A DNA stretch of 64,000 nucleotides from Cacajao melanocephalus (taxonomy: Eukaryota; Chordata; Mammalia; Primates; Pitheciidae). The stretch is taken from the NCBI GenBank assembly GCA_963573385.1, contig CAUYLG010059231.1, forward strand, positions 124,001 through 188,000, read 5' to 3'. Shown here in pieces: positions 46,521 to 56,239 of the stretch. Each line of letters opens with the position of its first letter. Position 1 is the first letter of the stretch. The notes under the pieces were generated by a model. The model did no database searches, had not been told where the DNA came from, and saw nothing but the letters and a program-made list of their open reading frames with translations. The position numbers were made by a program, and so were the translations under genes.

Positions 46521-47512
46521 ACCTGATCAATCCCATCCTCGACTCTGCCATCCTTCTCCCAGAATTATAAACATAAGATTATTACAGCGCATTTCCTGCA
46601 TGTGCCTTCCATGTGGCTTCAGTCTCCACCTCACAAGTGCAGCAAGTAAACACTCCCCAAGTGTAATTTTGAAGTGTAGCCCATATGGTATGGACTTGAT
46701 GGGGAGGGCTGGGGACCAACGGTGCAGACAGTATATACGGTGAGAGGTTGTGCCTGAGGGAGGAAAAAGGTCTCCCGGTGGCAGAAGAGGCATCCTTCCT
46801 TCATTTCTTTGCATGTTTGGTTGGTATGTGGGAGCTACAAAGGAAGGTTGAAAATGTTTTCTTTTCTTTCTTTCTTTTTCACAAGTCCATTTCAATTCAT
46901 CCCATTCCTGGAAAAACCACAATCCCCCAGCAGTCTCTAAGTCCCTCACTTTGGAAAAGCACACAGCTTCCCTGCTACCCCTTGCTTCTGTGGGTCCGGC
47001 TGGAACGGTAATTAATTTTGGTGTAAATGAGTTTAGGGCTGAGGCTTTCATTAATGTGTTAAGGCTCCAGGGTTCTGTGGTTTGACACCATTTGAGTGTA
47101 CAAACTGTTAGCTTTATAAATTTTCAACAGTTTTCTTTCCTCTCCCGAATCTCATATGAAACTCATTTCCCACGGAACTGACCAAGGTCCTTTGACCTCT
47201 TGCCTCAATTGCTTAAAGGCCTCCAGTTCTTTTGCTTTGCCTTTTACTCTTGTTATTAAAAGGTGAATTGAACTTCAAAGGGCAGTAAGCCAGATGCCTT
47301 CTTTCCCCCATGAGGGGCTGGCTTCCTCTCATGGGAGGAAAAGGCTTTGTCGGCACTTTGTGAATTCAGGTTGGTGTCCATTTCCCCTGGGCCTCAAGTT
47401 GTTTCTACTGCCATACCCAGATGCTTGGGTGCGAGGCTCTAATTTGTGTGGTTTGCTGGTCCTGATGCTGATATTTGGCAAAGTTCCTTGGTTTGTGCTG
47501 GTCTGGTATGAA
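46521..47512. other. unassigned sequence with a 174-codon minus-strand frame
   Basis: The minus strand is open from 47051 to 46527 (174 codons). The plus strand is also open in part of the same interval. The minus-strand translation has no signal peptide, membrane segment or domain I know. No repeat recognised except TC-rich patches. Confidence 0.45.
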
Positions 47513-47611
47513 CATGTGCATATGTGTGTGAATGCGTGTGCATGTGTGGGTATGTGTGCACATGTGCATTGTGCACAGGTGTACATGTATCCATGTGGGC
47601 ATGTGCAGGTG
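47513..47611 (+). repeat. imperfect (TG)n, alternating purine-pyrimidine tract
   Basis: About 100 bases of tgtgtg/catgtg/gcacat units, mostly strict alternation. It keeps four overlapping open frames alive on both strands (47294-47751) that encode Cys/Val/His/Met repeats, a composition artefact. Confidence 0.88.
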
Positions 47612-47645
47612 TCCTCTGTCAGCACCAGCGGCACACACGAGACCT

Positions 47646-47934
47646 GCACTGTCCAGTACCTATGGCTATCAAACATTTGAAAAGTGGCTGGTCCTTGTTG
47701 AGATGTACTGTGAATATAAAACACACACCAGATTTTAAAGACTTAGTATGAAAAATATAAATGTAATACATCTCAATAAGTTTTTATGTTGATTACATGT
47801 TAAAGTGATCGTATTTTGGATGTATTGGGTTAAACAAAATATATTATCAGTATTAATTTCACTTTCGAAAATGTGGCTACTGGAGAATGTGAAATCACAC
47901 ATATGGCCTGTATAATATTTGCACTGGACAGTGT
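47646..47934. mobile_element. hAT-like non-autonomous DNA transposon
   Basis: Terminal inverted repeat CACTGTCCAG at 47647-47656 is matched by CTGGACAGTG at 47924-47933. Inside, 'tggctatcaaacatttgaaaagtggctgg' and 'aaatgtggctactggagaatgtg' are typical of a common mammalian hAT-type MITE whose name I cannot fix. It is about 289 bp with no coding capacity, and no clear 8-bp target duplication remains. Confidence 0.8.
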
Positions 47935-48270
47935 TGATTTAGATTGCCAGTTGAGGGCCTGAGACATGTTGTTGCTGAGTCACAGGCTTCCACCTCAATT
48001 TCTCTGGTGTCCTCCAACTTTCAAGTTACGCAGCATGTGAGTGGCTGAGCTTCCATGAATCTTGCTTTGTAACTTGGAGCGGCAGAAGACACTCTGTACG
48101 TGTCTTTATGATCCCACCTCCTGTTTCCTCTGGCGTCCCTCCACCCTGACCAGGCTGGTCTCCTGTGCATCTGCTCACGTACCGCAGGAGAGACTAGTGC
48201 CCATGGGTCTGGGGGCCAGAAGGAGGCTGCTGGTGACTCATATCTTCTTGGTGGCCCACACTATACCATA
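47935..48270. other. unassigned unique sequence
   Basis: An extended NF-E2/MARE-like TGCTGAGTCA lies at 47973-47982. No repeat recognised. Confidence 0.45.
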
Positions 48271-48275
48271 GGTGC

Positions 48276-48631
48276 TGATATGGTTTGGCTGTGTCCCCAA
48301 CCAAGTCTCATCTTGAATTGTAGTTCCCGTAATCCCCACGTGTTATGGGAGGGACCCAGTGGGAGGTAATTGAATCATGGGGGTGGCTTCCCCCATGCTG
48401 CTCTTGTGATAGTGAGTGAGTTCTCACAAGATCTGATGGTTTTGTAAGCATCCAGCATCTCCACTGCTGGCATTTATTCTCTCTCTTGCTGCTGTGAAGA
48501 GGTGCCTTCCACCATGATTGTACATTTCCTGAGGCCTCCCCAGCCATCTGGATCTGTGAGTCAATTAAACCTCTTTTCTTATAAATCACCTTGGGCATTT
48601 CTTCATAGCAGTGTGAGAACGGACTCATGCA
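48276..48631 (+). mobile_element. THE1-type solo LTR (ERVL-MaLR)
   Basis: Complete LTR from 'tgatatggtttggctgtgtccc' to 'gaacggactcatgca' (356 bp). All THE1 landmarks are present: 'atcttgaattgtagttcccg', 'gggagggacccagtggg', 'gtaattgaatcatgggg', 'ccttccaccatgattg', 'aattaaacctctttt'. The 5-bp flanks GGTGC (48271-48275) and GGTGT (48632-48636) fit a target duplication with one change. No internal sequence remains, so it is a recombined solo LTR. THE1 LTRs carry promoter and polyadenylation signals in sense orientation. Confidence 0.93.
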
Positions 48632-48636
48632 GGTGT

Positions 48637-48719
48637 GTTTGTCCTGCACAGTACCCATTTGCTTCTTACTATGTCTGGGCTGGACCATTTCGCACTTAGG
48701 ATGTGGCTTAATGGCTTTA
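48637..48719. other. unassigned spacer
   Basis: Short unique spacer after the THE1 LTR; nothing recognised. Confidence 0.45.
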
Positions 48720-48782
48720 AAGATTATCTAGTCTTATCTTTTCATTTTACAAAAGAGGGCACTAAGACCCAGGAGTAAAATG
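48720..48782 (-). repeat. MIR SINE fragment
   Basis: 'attatctagtcttatcttttcattttacaaaagagggcactaagacccagg' is the reversed MIR tail and core start. Confidence 0.65.
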
Positions 48783-48784
48783 CT

Positions 48785-48870
48785 AGAGGGAGATGATTAT
48801 AAGCTTAGACTTTGACAGAGGCAGCTTCAAGTTCAAATCCTAGCCCTCCTACTTCTTTGCCAGTCTCCAA
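48785..48870 (+). repeat. MIR SINE fragment
   Basis: 'ttagactttgacagaggcagcttcaagttcaaatcctagcc' is the sense MIR 5' part. It lies head to head with the reversed MIR just upstream. Confidence 0.65.
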
Positions 48871-48899
48871 CACAGCACTCCCCAGTCTGTACTGAAATG

Positions 48900-48985
48900 A
48901 TCTGCTCAGTGATTTGCGTCCCTCTAGTTCTGTAGGCTCCTTGAGGACCAGGTCTGTCTCTTACGCATTATTATAGCTGTTTTGT
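48900..48985 (+). repeat. L2 LINE fragment
   Basis: 'cctctagttctgtaggctccttgaggaccaggtctgtctctta' is the L2 3' UTR block in sense. Confidence 0.7.
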
Positions 48986-48994
48986 TTTTTCAAG

Positions 48995-49115
48995 TGTGTG
49001 TTAAAGATCTGTCATATGCCAAGCCTGTTGTAGACTCTTGGGATGCATCCAGGAGAAAAACAGAGAAAGCTGTTGCCTATGTGCAGCTTATATTCTAGCT
49101 GTGGGAGATGGACAT
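48995..49115 (-). repeat. L2 LINE, 3' end
   Basis: Reversed L2: 'catatgccaagcctgttgtagactcttgggatgcatccagg', 'gcagcttatattctagctgtgggag'. It probably belongs with the piece at 49690, which continues the same reversed L2. Confidence 0.78.
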
Positions 49116-49689
49116 CATGTTGGAAGGTTGTGTGGGTTTCACTTTATGCACAGTCCAGATCCACACACTTACCTTGTCTTGCGGGAGCAGCCCTGGCAAC
49201 AGCTTGCTGCTGGTGTCTCCTTTACCCACTGCTGCCACCCTGCAGGCTCAGGGGCCACTGTGAGGATTGCCCCATCCCTCCTGTTGCTCACATGCAGGGC
49301 CTATATCTCTTTACTGGCTGCCTGAGCTGCATGTCTCTCCACTCTCACCTTCTGCCCTGGGGCTTCCTCCCTGACTCTTAGGTAAAGGATCATATACAAC
49401 CCTTGTTCTCACCACCTGGAAGTATGAGAAAACCAACACCCACAGGGCAAACTGACCAATGGAAGTCAGATACTGAAGATACATTGCTTTCTCTCTTTCC
49501 CCTAGGCAGACAGTGGAGACACATCAGCTTCATGCCCCTTTCTGAAAACGTCCAGTGGGACTCAGCCAGTAGCTTGTTACAGAGCTGTGGTCATTTGGAA
49601 ACCTATGTTTGCTCTTCATTTTTCCCTCCCTACTCCTCTGTTCCCTCCTTTCTGCTTCCCTGGAATTCAACCTTTTGAGCTGTGTATTC
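49116..49689. other. unassigned sequence between two L2 pieces
   Basis: About 575 bases that interrupt the reversed L2. No repeat family recognised. Overlapping plus frames (49038-49678) reach 112 codons and have no motif. Confidence 0.45.
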
Positions 49690-50045
49690 TAGAGATCCTG
49701 ACCAAGGCAGTAGGTGCTAAGTGCAATGGAAAAAGCAAACCCAGAGCAGGCAGGCTCAGAACAGGGATGAGGAGTGCTGTGGAGGGGCTGCAGTTTTCAA
49801 CAGCACTGTCAGTTAAGTCTTGTTGAAAAGGTGATATTTGAGCAACAACTTGAAGAAGCTGGGGGAGTTAGCCACTCTGGGGAAAAGGTGTTCCATCCAG
49901 TGCAAGGGCTCCAAGGTATGACTGCAGGAGAGCAGACCGGGAGTTTTGTAGATGATGAGCTTAGGGAGGTGGCAGAGGGGGTTATCTTAGGTCTTTTAGG
50001 CCATTGTAAGGGTGAAATTGGAGTCTGGGTGGAGTTTTGAGCAGC
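49690..50045 (-). repeat. L2 LINE, continuation of reversed copy
   Basis: Reversed L2: 'gcaatggaaaaagcaaacc', 'ttgaaaaggtgatatttgagcaacaacttgaagaagctgg', 'ttccatccagtgcaagggctcc', 'ttttaggccattgtaaggg', ending 'ggagttttgagcag'. Collinear with 48995-49115 in the L2 consensus. Confidence 0.82.
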
Positions 50046-50049
50046 TCTG

Positions 50050-50118
50050 GGACTTGGCATCTAGCAAGTGCAGTATGCCTGGCACATAGAAGGCACTCAT
50101 TCAGAGTTGTTGATTTGA
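50050..50118 (+). repeat. L2 LINE, terminal fragment
   Basis: 'gcatctagcaagtgcagtatgcctggcacatagaaggcactcattcagagttgttg', the sense L2 3' end, opposite in strand to the piece it abuts. Confidence 0.7.
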
Positions 50119-51444
50119 AAAAAGGCATGCCGTTGATCTTCCACAGATGTCCCGCCACCCCCTTCTTCAGGGCAGCACTTTGCAGAGGAGCCCCTCACCC
50201 TGCAGAGGGGTAGAGCTGGACTTGTACATTTCTAGCCAAGAGTTGAAAACAGATGGAAACAAAATGCCAGCATTAATCCAAAAGGCATGTGGAAGAAAGA
50301 TCAAATGGGAGAAGAGGATAAATATGTTTTCAGCAGAGCTGTGTGCTTCCTACAGAACCAGACTGTGGGAAGCCAGTTGAGCCAGTCTTGTGCCTCGTGG
50401 CAGAAAATGGGTTTTGCCTGGAGCCTTAAGATGGGAAATGAGGGGTGGGCTCCCTGCTAAGAGCCAGACAAGTTCTGTAAGCTTCGACTTGTTGGGAATC
50501 CACACAACCAAGTTTCCCATATTCGCTTCTGTAAACCTCCTTGGCAGAGTCCTTTCAGGTGTGAGTTCTGTGGATCACATACTTTTTAGGTCCTTGGTGC
50601 AGTGGCTGGCTTTTTTTTTTCCTGTCACAAGGGCCAGCCGAGAGCAGGAGGAATGTCAGGGATAAGAACCCACAACATAATCCTTATTTTCCCTAGGGGC
50701 TTCTCTTCTCCTTGGCCCCTTTTTTCATACCTACCTTTAAAAGATATGAGTGTAACAGGAGAAGGAGTCTGTGGTGGTGGCTGGGAACTCTTGGAGTATA
50801 GGTGAGGGAACAGGAGAGTAGAAACATCCCAAACATTTTCCCTAGTAAAGGGGACTGGAAGCAGAAAACAGGGGAAGTGTGATTACATGAATCCTTTTAT
50901 TCTGGGAGCAGTGGCTTGGGCAGAGGGAGGGATTTATAGGCCAGCAGTTTTAGAGACTGAATTTGACATGATATTGGTTATTTGTTTTAAGGAAATCCCG
51001 AGACTTGTACTTAAGCCAAGGAAAACAATTGGGCTCTTTTTCAAAAGTCTTGCAAGTTCATCTTCCTAATGATCTTATTTTGATGCACAGCTGCCCCTCG
51101 GTTAAGACAAAGCTCAGGGATTTTCAGGTGTTTTTCCAAACAAGATCATATCAATCTTTGGAAACTAGAAAAACTCATTTAGTATGCAGTGGGGGAACTG
51201 ATTGAGATTCGTTAGGGTAAATAAACACTGTGTTGTGTTTCTGCAGAAGGTCCGAGGATCCCACAAGTGAGAGCAGCCGATTGGGCAAGGGCAAGTCTCA
51301 GAGGTTCTGCCTATTTCCCGGATGGACAACTGAGGCCTAGGGCCAACTGGGAGGTCCAGCTGAGGCCTGGGCCAGCTGTCCGCTGGATTCTTTGATTCTT
51401 TTTAGTAGCTAGAGGAGCATATGATAGCCAGGATATGTATTGCT
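50119..51444. other. unassigned unique sequence (1.3 kb)
   Basis: No repeat recognised. Open frames of 60-91 codons occur on the plus strand without motifs. A T-run lies at 50611-50620. Confidence 0.45.
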
Positions 51445-51753
51445 GTTTTTTTCTTGTTTTGTTTTGCTTTGTTCTTTTTAGATGGAGTCTTGCTTTGTCA
51501 CCCAGGTTAGAGCACAATGGTTCCATCTTGGCTCACTGCAACCTCTCCCTCCCAGGTTCAACCAATTCTCCTGCCTCAGCCTCCCAAGTAGCTAGAATTA
51601 TAGGTGCCTGCCGCTAAAATTTTCTACTAAAATTTTTGTACTTTTAGTAAAGATGGGGTTTCAGGCTGGTCTCTAACTCCTGACCTCAAGTGATCTGACC
51701 ACCTTGGCCTCCCAAAGTGTTGGGATTACAGGCATGAGCCACCGTGCCTGACC
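51445..51753 (-). mobile_element. Alu, minus strand, older
   Basis: Plus strand: a T-rich tail region broken by C and G (51445-51479), then 'gatggagtcttgctttgtcacccagg' through to 'ccaccgtgcctgacc'. It is damaged around 51612-51640 and lacks the 'accatgttggcc' segment near 51661. The many substitutions at CG sites point to an S- or J-age copy. Confidence 0.92.
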
Positions 51754-52104
51754 TGCTTTTGTTTTATTATTTAGTTTTTTTTTTCGAGGACTTTAATTAC
51801 CCTGATATAGTTTATAGAAATATAGGAAACAACTTTTTAAAATTTAATTAATATAAATGCATGTGAAACCCCATCACCACATCCTTAATTATTGGGGAAA
51901 GGGTGGTACAATCCATGACTAAACAACTTACTGTTAGAGAAGTAAGTGAAACTTGTAAAAGCATAGAGGGCAGTTCTTTTCTTCAAGTTCAGTCCAATGT
52001 TCCATCCCGTACAGATTCCCCAGGGGCGTAAGTTTGGAAGCAGCTCCTCTATGCCGGCTGACCCATCCTGGCTCCCCACCTGTCACGAGATCCTTTTTCT
52101 AGGC
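51754..52104. other. unassigned unique sequence
   Basis: AT-rich stretch at 51755-51860, then unique text. Nothing recognised. Confidence 0.45.
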
Positions 52105-52405
52105 CAGGGATGGCAAACCGTACTCTGCACACTAAATCTAGCCTGCTGCCTATTTTTGTATATGATCTAAGAATAATTTTTACACTTTTTAAATGGTTTT
52201 TAAAAATGTAAAAAAATAGTATTTTGCAGTGTGAACATTTTATGAAATTAAAATCTCAGTGTCCATAAATAAAGTTTTATGGAAACAGGGATGCTCATTT
52301 CTTTATGTATTAATGCGTGACTGCTGTTCTCCACAATGGTAGAGCTGTGTAGTTGAGGCAGAGTGAATTCACACGAAGCCCTTTACAGAAGTGTGTTGAC
52401 CCCTG
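52105..52405. mobile_element. hAT-Charlie-type non-autonomous DNA transposon
   Basis: The ends 'cagggatggcaaacc' and 'gtgttgacccctg' are the worn inverted termini of a common element ('caggggttggcaaac ... gccgacccctg'). The interior has 'ctcagtgtccataaataaagttttatggaaac' and 'tgactgctgttctcc', as expected. It is about 301 bp and non-coding. The 8-bp flanks no longer match. Confidence 0.85.
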
Positions 52406-52984
52406 CTGTAACCCTTGGGGAACCCCTATGATATCCAGGTTGTAAGGAAATCTCTTGCTTTTGGACACTGTCTTTCCCCCTCCCCAGGGACCCACCCTCC
52501 TTGATTGTGCTCCTTCTTGGCACACTTCTCAGCCAGTCACTCCTGACAGCGCCTGGATGGCAGGGCGTGGGACTGGAGGGGAGGATGAGAGAGGAGCAGA
52601 GGACAAAGACTCTATTCTTATCCGGTCACAGCCTGAAGTCACCATATGACCACCAGCCCTTCCGTGCCATTGGAGGCAACTCTGTCATATCTTTTCTGGA
52701 TTTATAATCTAGAAGAATTTCTGAATCTTTCTCTACCTTGAGCTTATTTTAGTCTCTCTTTATGCCTAGCCTTAGGAAAGGAGGAGATTTAGGGGAGAAA
52801 ATATAATCTATCTTTCCACAAATGCTTTCCCTATGATGGGGATGAGAATTCACAATGTAGAAGGCATGTTGATCACACACCCTTACCGCTAGCTGACCTA
52901 CTTCTTCTGTGAACACCACCTAAATAATGCTGCTTCTTTGATTTTTTTTCAGTTCTTTTTCCCTGCCTGAGATCTGCCCCTCAT
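52406..52984. other. unassigned unique sequence
   Basis: No repeat recognised. Two overlapping plus frames (52455-52707) have no motif. Confidence 0.45.
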
Positions 52985-53135
52985 CTCCACCTAGGTCCCA
53001 TTCTTCTTTAAAGGGCTGCTTATGTCTCACCTCTTCCATGAAGCTTTCCCAGACTGTGCCTGTGACAAAACCCCTGCTGAAGTTTTAGTATTTCCTTTCT
53101 ACTTCTCACTGGGCTCTTGGGATCATTAAAGACAG
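52985..53135 (+). repeat. L2 LINE fragment
   Basis: 'gggctgcttatgtctcacctcttccatgaagctttcccagac' is the L2 'aaatgtcacctcctcagtgaggccttccctgac' block. The remainder is degraded. Confidence 0.7.
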
Positions 53136-53289
53136 TCCTGCCAGTTGACTTCCATCCCTCTGATCTCCATCCCTATGATCACTGTCTCAACCCGAAAGCA
53201 TCTTCCTTCTGAACCCTTCAGGGTGACCCCTAGCTGCAGCCAGGCTTGTCCCGTGCAAGTCTTCCCTCCACAGGGAACCTGGAATTCCA

Positions 53290-53838
53290 CAGGGCTGCAG
53301 AGCCTTTATCTGAAATGTCACTCTGACTACCGTAATGCCTGTCTCCTTGGCTTCAAATCCTCTGTTGCTCTCTGGTTATGATGTACAGAACCTCATGTGA
53401 GTTGGTTCTCACTCATCTCTCCAATCTCATCCCCTGCTTCAAATTCTATGCTCTGGCAAAACTGCACTGCTTGTGGTTTTCCAAAATGCTGTTGCATGGG
53501 TTTTCCTCTCTGCCTGGGATCTTGACTGCATTCCACCCAGTCCCTTTTTTCCTAACTCCTGCTTATATGCTAAGGTTCAGCTAAGGGGCCAACCTCCTTC
53601 AAAAATTCTTCCTAGACTTCCCCTCTTCCCACACCAGATTGAATGAGGTGTTTATCTATCTGTGTTCTCATATGCCTAGCTTTAAGGTACGATCACCACA
53701 CTCTTGTGTTAATCTGTTTCCCTTATTGCATCTCCTTCACGGAACTATAGCAAGGACTGTGTCCTATTTATCGTCATACTGCTAGTGCTTCTTTTAGTCT
53801 CTGACATATAGGAGGTGCTAAGTGTTTATCGAGTAGAT
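53290..53838 (+). repeat. L2 LINE, long 3' fragment
   Basis: Sense L2 over about 550 bp: 'ctctggttatgatgtacagaacctcatgtg', 'ctctctgcctgggatcttgactgc', 'gcttatatgctaaggttcagc', 'ttcttcctagacttcc', 'actatagcaaggactgtgtcc', ending 'ctctgacatataggaggtgctaag'. This second L2 lies directly downstream of the one at 52985 in the same orientation, with overlapping consensus range, so they are separate copies. Confidence 0.82.
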
Positions 53839-54084
53839 AAAGAGATTGATAATAAACCCTTTTAAGACAAGGTAGTGTTTTATACATTTGTATATCCCTA
53901 GGACTTGACTCAATACCTGTTTTTGCTGTGGATAAGGATGATTCCAGGTTTTAAAGATGCCACTGCAGACTTTTGGCCAAACCTGTGGCTCACAGCAGGC
54001 CTAGCAATGCCTGTCTGTTCTCTAACACACTTCTTGGTTCATACTATGTGATGACGACAAAATTAATTAGAGGCTGAGTGGTTG
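53839..54084. other. unassigned spacer
   Basis: Nothing recognised in about 245 bases. Confidence 0.4.
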
Positions 54085-54262
54085 CTCTGTGTGTACTAGG
54101 TGTCTAACATCTAATCTCTAATTCTAAACACAATCCTGCAAGGTTGACATTATTCTCTGTCAGAGAAACTGACATACAGGGAAGTTAAATAATTTTCCCA
54201 AGATCATACAAGAAGTCATTGGCAAAAGTGGGCTGTGAATCCAGCCTTGTCTATCTATGAAA
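54085..54262 (-). repeat. MIR SINE
   Basis: Reversed MIR: 'ctctgtgtgtactaggtgtctaac', 'ctctgtcagagaaactgacatacagggaagttaaataattttccc', 'gtgggctgtgaatccagcc'. Collinear. Confidence 0.82.
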
Positions 54263-54323
54263 GCTTTAATATTTCTGTTATCCCTTTTCCTATCTGTAGT
54301 TTATATTTTAGCAACGTAAATGA

Positions 54324-54811
<488 letters not shown>

Positions 54812-54826
54812 CCCTCTCTCTTTTTT
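54812..54826 (+). repeat. AluY target-site duplication, right
   Basis: Exact repeat of the 15 bases at 54510-54524. Confidence 0.88.
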
Positions 54827-55024
54827 AACCAAACGTTATATCAGAAGCGTTTTCCAGTGTCTGGTCATAGTCTTTGTGACTGTAATTTTAACAACTTGCG
54901 CTTCACTTCTGATCTTGACATTAATAAGACTCTCCCAACTCCAGTGGTTCCCCGTCCCTTCTCCTTTCTAGTCACTGCTCTCTAAGTGCACGTGGCCTTT
55001 ATTGGAGGCAGCTGTGAAGAGAAT

Positions 55025-55300
55025 GCTGCACTTGGTGCCAGAAAAGTTGGACTGAGTCCCAGATCCGAGAGTTACTAGTTGTGTGACCTTGGGCAAGTCA
55101 GGTTCATTCAATTTCAAGCTCCTCTCTTGGTCTGCGAGCACCTTTAAGGCGGGGATTATTTTATTTCTCCTTTGTAGGCTTTGTTTCTGGGACAGCCTAC
55201 GAGATCAATACATGCTTGATAAATCTCTCAAATTCCTCATCTGTAAAATGGGATAATTAAGCACATTCCATAAAGACATTGTAATTAAATGAGGCTTTAT
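55025..55300 (+). repeat. MIR SINE split by an L2-like insert
   Basis: MIR part one is 'gtcccagatccgagagttactagttgtgtgaccttgggcaagtca' (to about 55100). Part two resumes at about 55224 with 'ctctcaaattcctcatctgtaaaatgggataattaagc'. The two parts are adjacent in the MIR consensus, so the 120 bases between them were inserted after the MIR. Confidence 0.85.
55103..55222 (+). repeat. L2-like fragment nested in MIR
   Basis: 'caagctcctctcttggtctgcgagc', 'ttaaggcggggattattttatttctcctttgtaggc', 'acatgcttgataaat' resembles the last 120 bases of L2 (actgcaagctccttgagggcagggac ... aataaat). Confidence 0.6.
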
Positions 55301-56239
55301 ATACACACACATACACACAAAAAAACATTCTCTGCAGTTGTAAATCATAATGTAAATATAAGTTGATATAACTATTATCGTTGCTGGGTTTATACAATTC
55401 ACATAAAAGTCCATTCAATTATCTGGAAGAGCGGCAAACTTCCTGACTGAAAGTTTCATCTTTCATCCAGATGTTTGGTATCCTGTAGGCACAGTAGACC
55501 ACAGACTTAAAGGAATCCATGTTTATGTTGACTTGGCTGTGCTACTTTGACATGATGTTGTCTGCCTTGACAAGAGAGACTGCACATGGTTAACCTGCTG
55601 GATGCAACACCATGCTCAGCCAGGACCTAAATAAGTGCCCTTTAGCGTGATTAAAGTGAGAGATGTGGAATGTTTTTTTAAAAGTTCAGGTCCAAGCCAA
55701 GGGACATAGTAGTTTGCAAGAACTCATTCTAGTTGGTGCAGTCATTAGCCAGGGGGCAGACTAGGATTAGTTGGGTTTATCCACAAGGAAACAGTCCAAT
55801 AGTGGGGGAGCAGTTTTTCATTTTCTCCAGGTATAAAGACAATGGCCTTATAGAAACAAAAGCAAATAGTTTAGAGACTTGTGAAATAATTCTTATCACA
55901 TCTGTTCTTGTGGTAATAATAATTTTTTTTCACAAAAAAGTCCTAAGAGCCAAATTTTTCCATCATCTACATAATATCAACATTGTAATTCTCAGTATTA
56001 ACAAAGATTAAGTTGTTTTCAAGGCTGGTTAACTCAAAAACACCAGAAACATTTTGGCACATAACATTGGAAAATAAATACTTTTCAAAATTTTAACATT
56101 TTATTTAGAGTGTATTATTGTTATCTGCAGGAAGGTTAATACAATGCAAGCTACTCTGCCATTACTAGAAGCACACTCTCTCATACTGCTTTTAAACTAC
56201 ATTAATCAAATTAAACAATATTTTAAAAGTATACACCTG
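55301..56239. other. unassigned AT-rich sequence
   Basis: A short (CA)n at 55303-55318. Otherwise no family recognised. A 92-codon plus frame (55733-56011) has no motif. The far end grades into the L1 at 56240. Confidence 0.45.

Noticed and set aside
46527..47051. 174-codon minus-strand open frame
   Set aside because: The plus strand is open in part of the same place and no motif is recognised. It reflects low stop density in C/T-rich DNA.
47294..47751. Four overlapping frames up to 131 codons with Cys/His/Val repeats
   Set aside because: All run through the TG/CA tract, which contains few stops in any frame. The Cys/His spacing is a repeat by-product, not zinc fingers.
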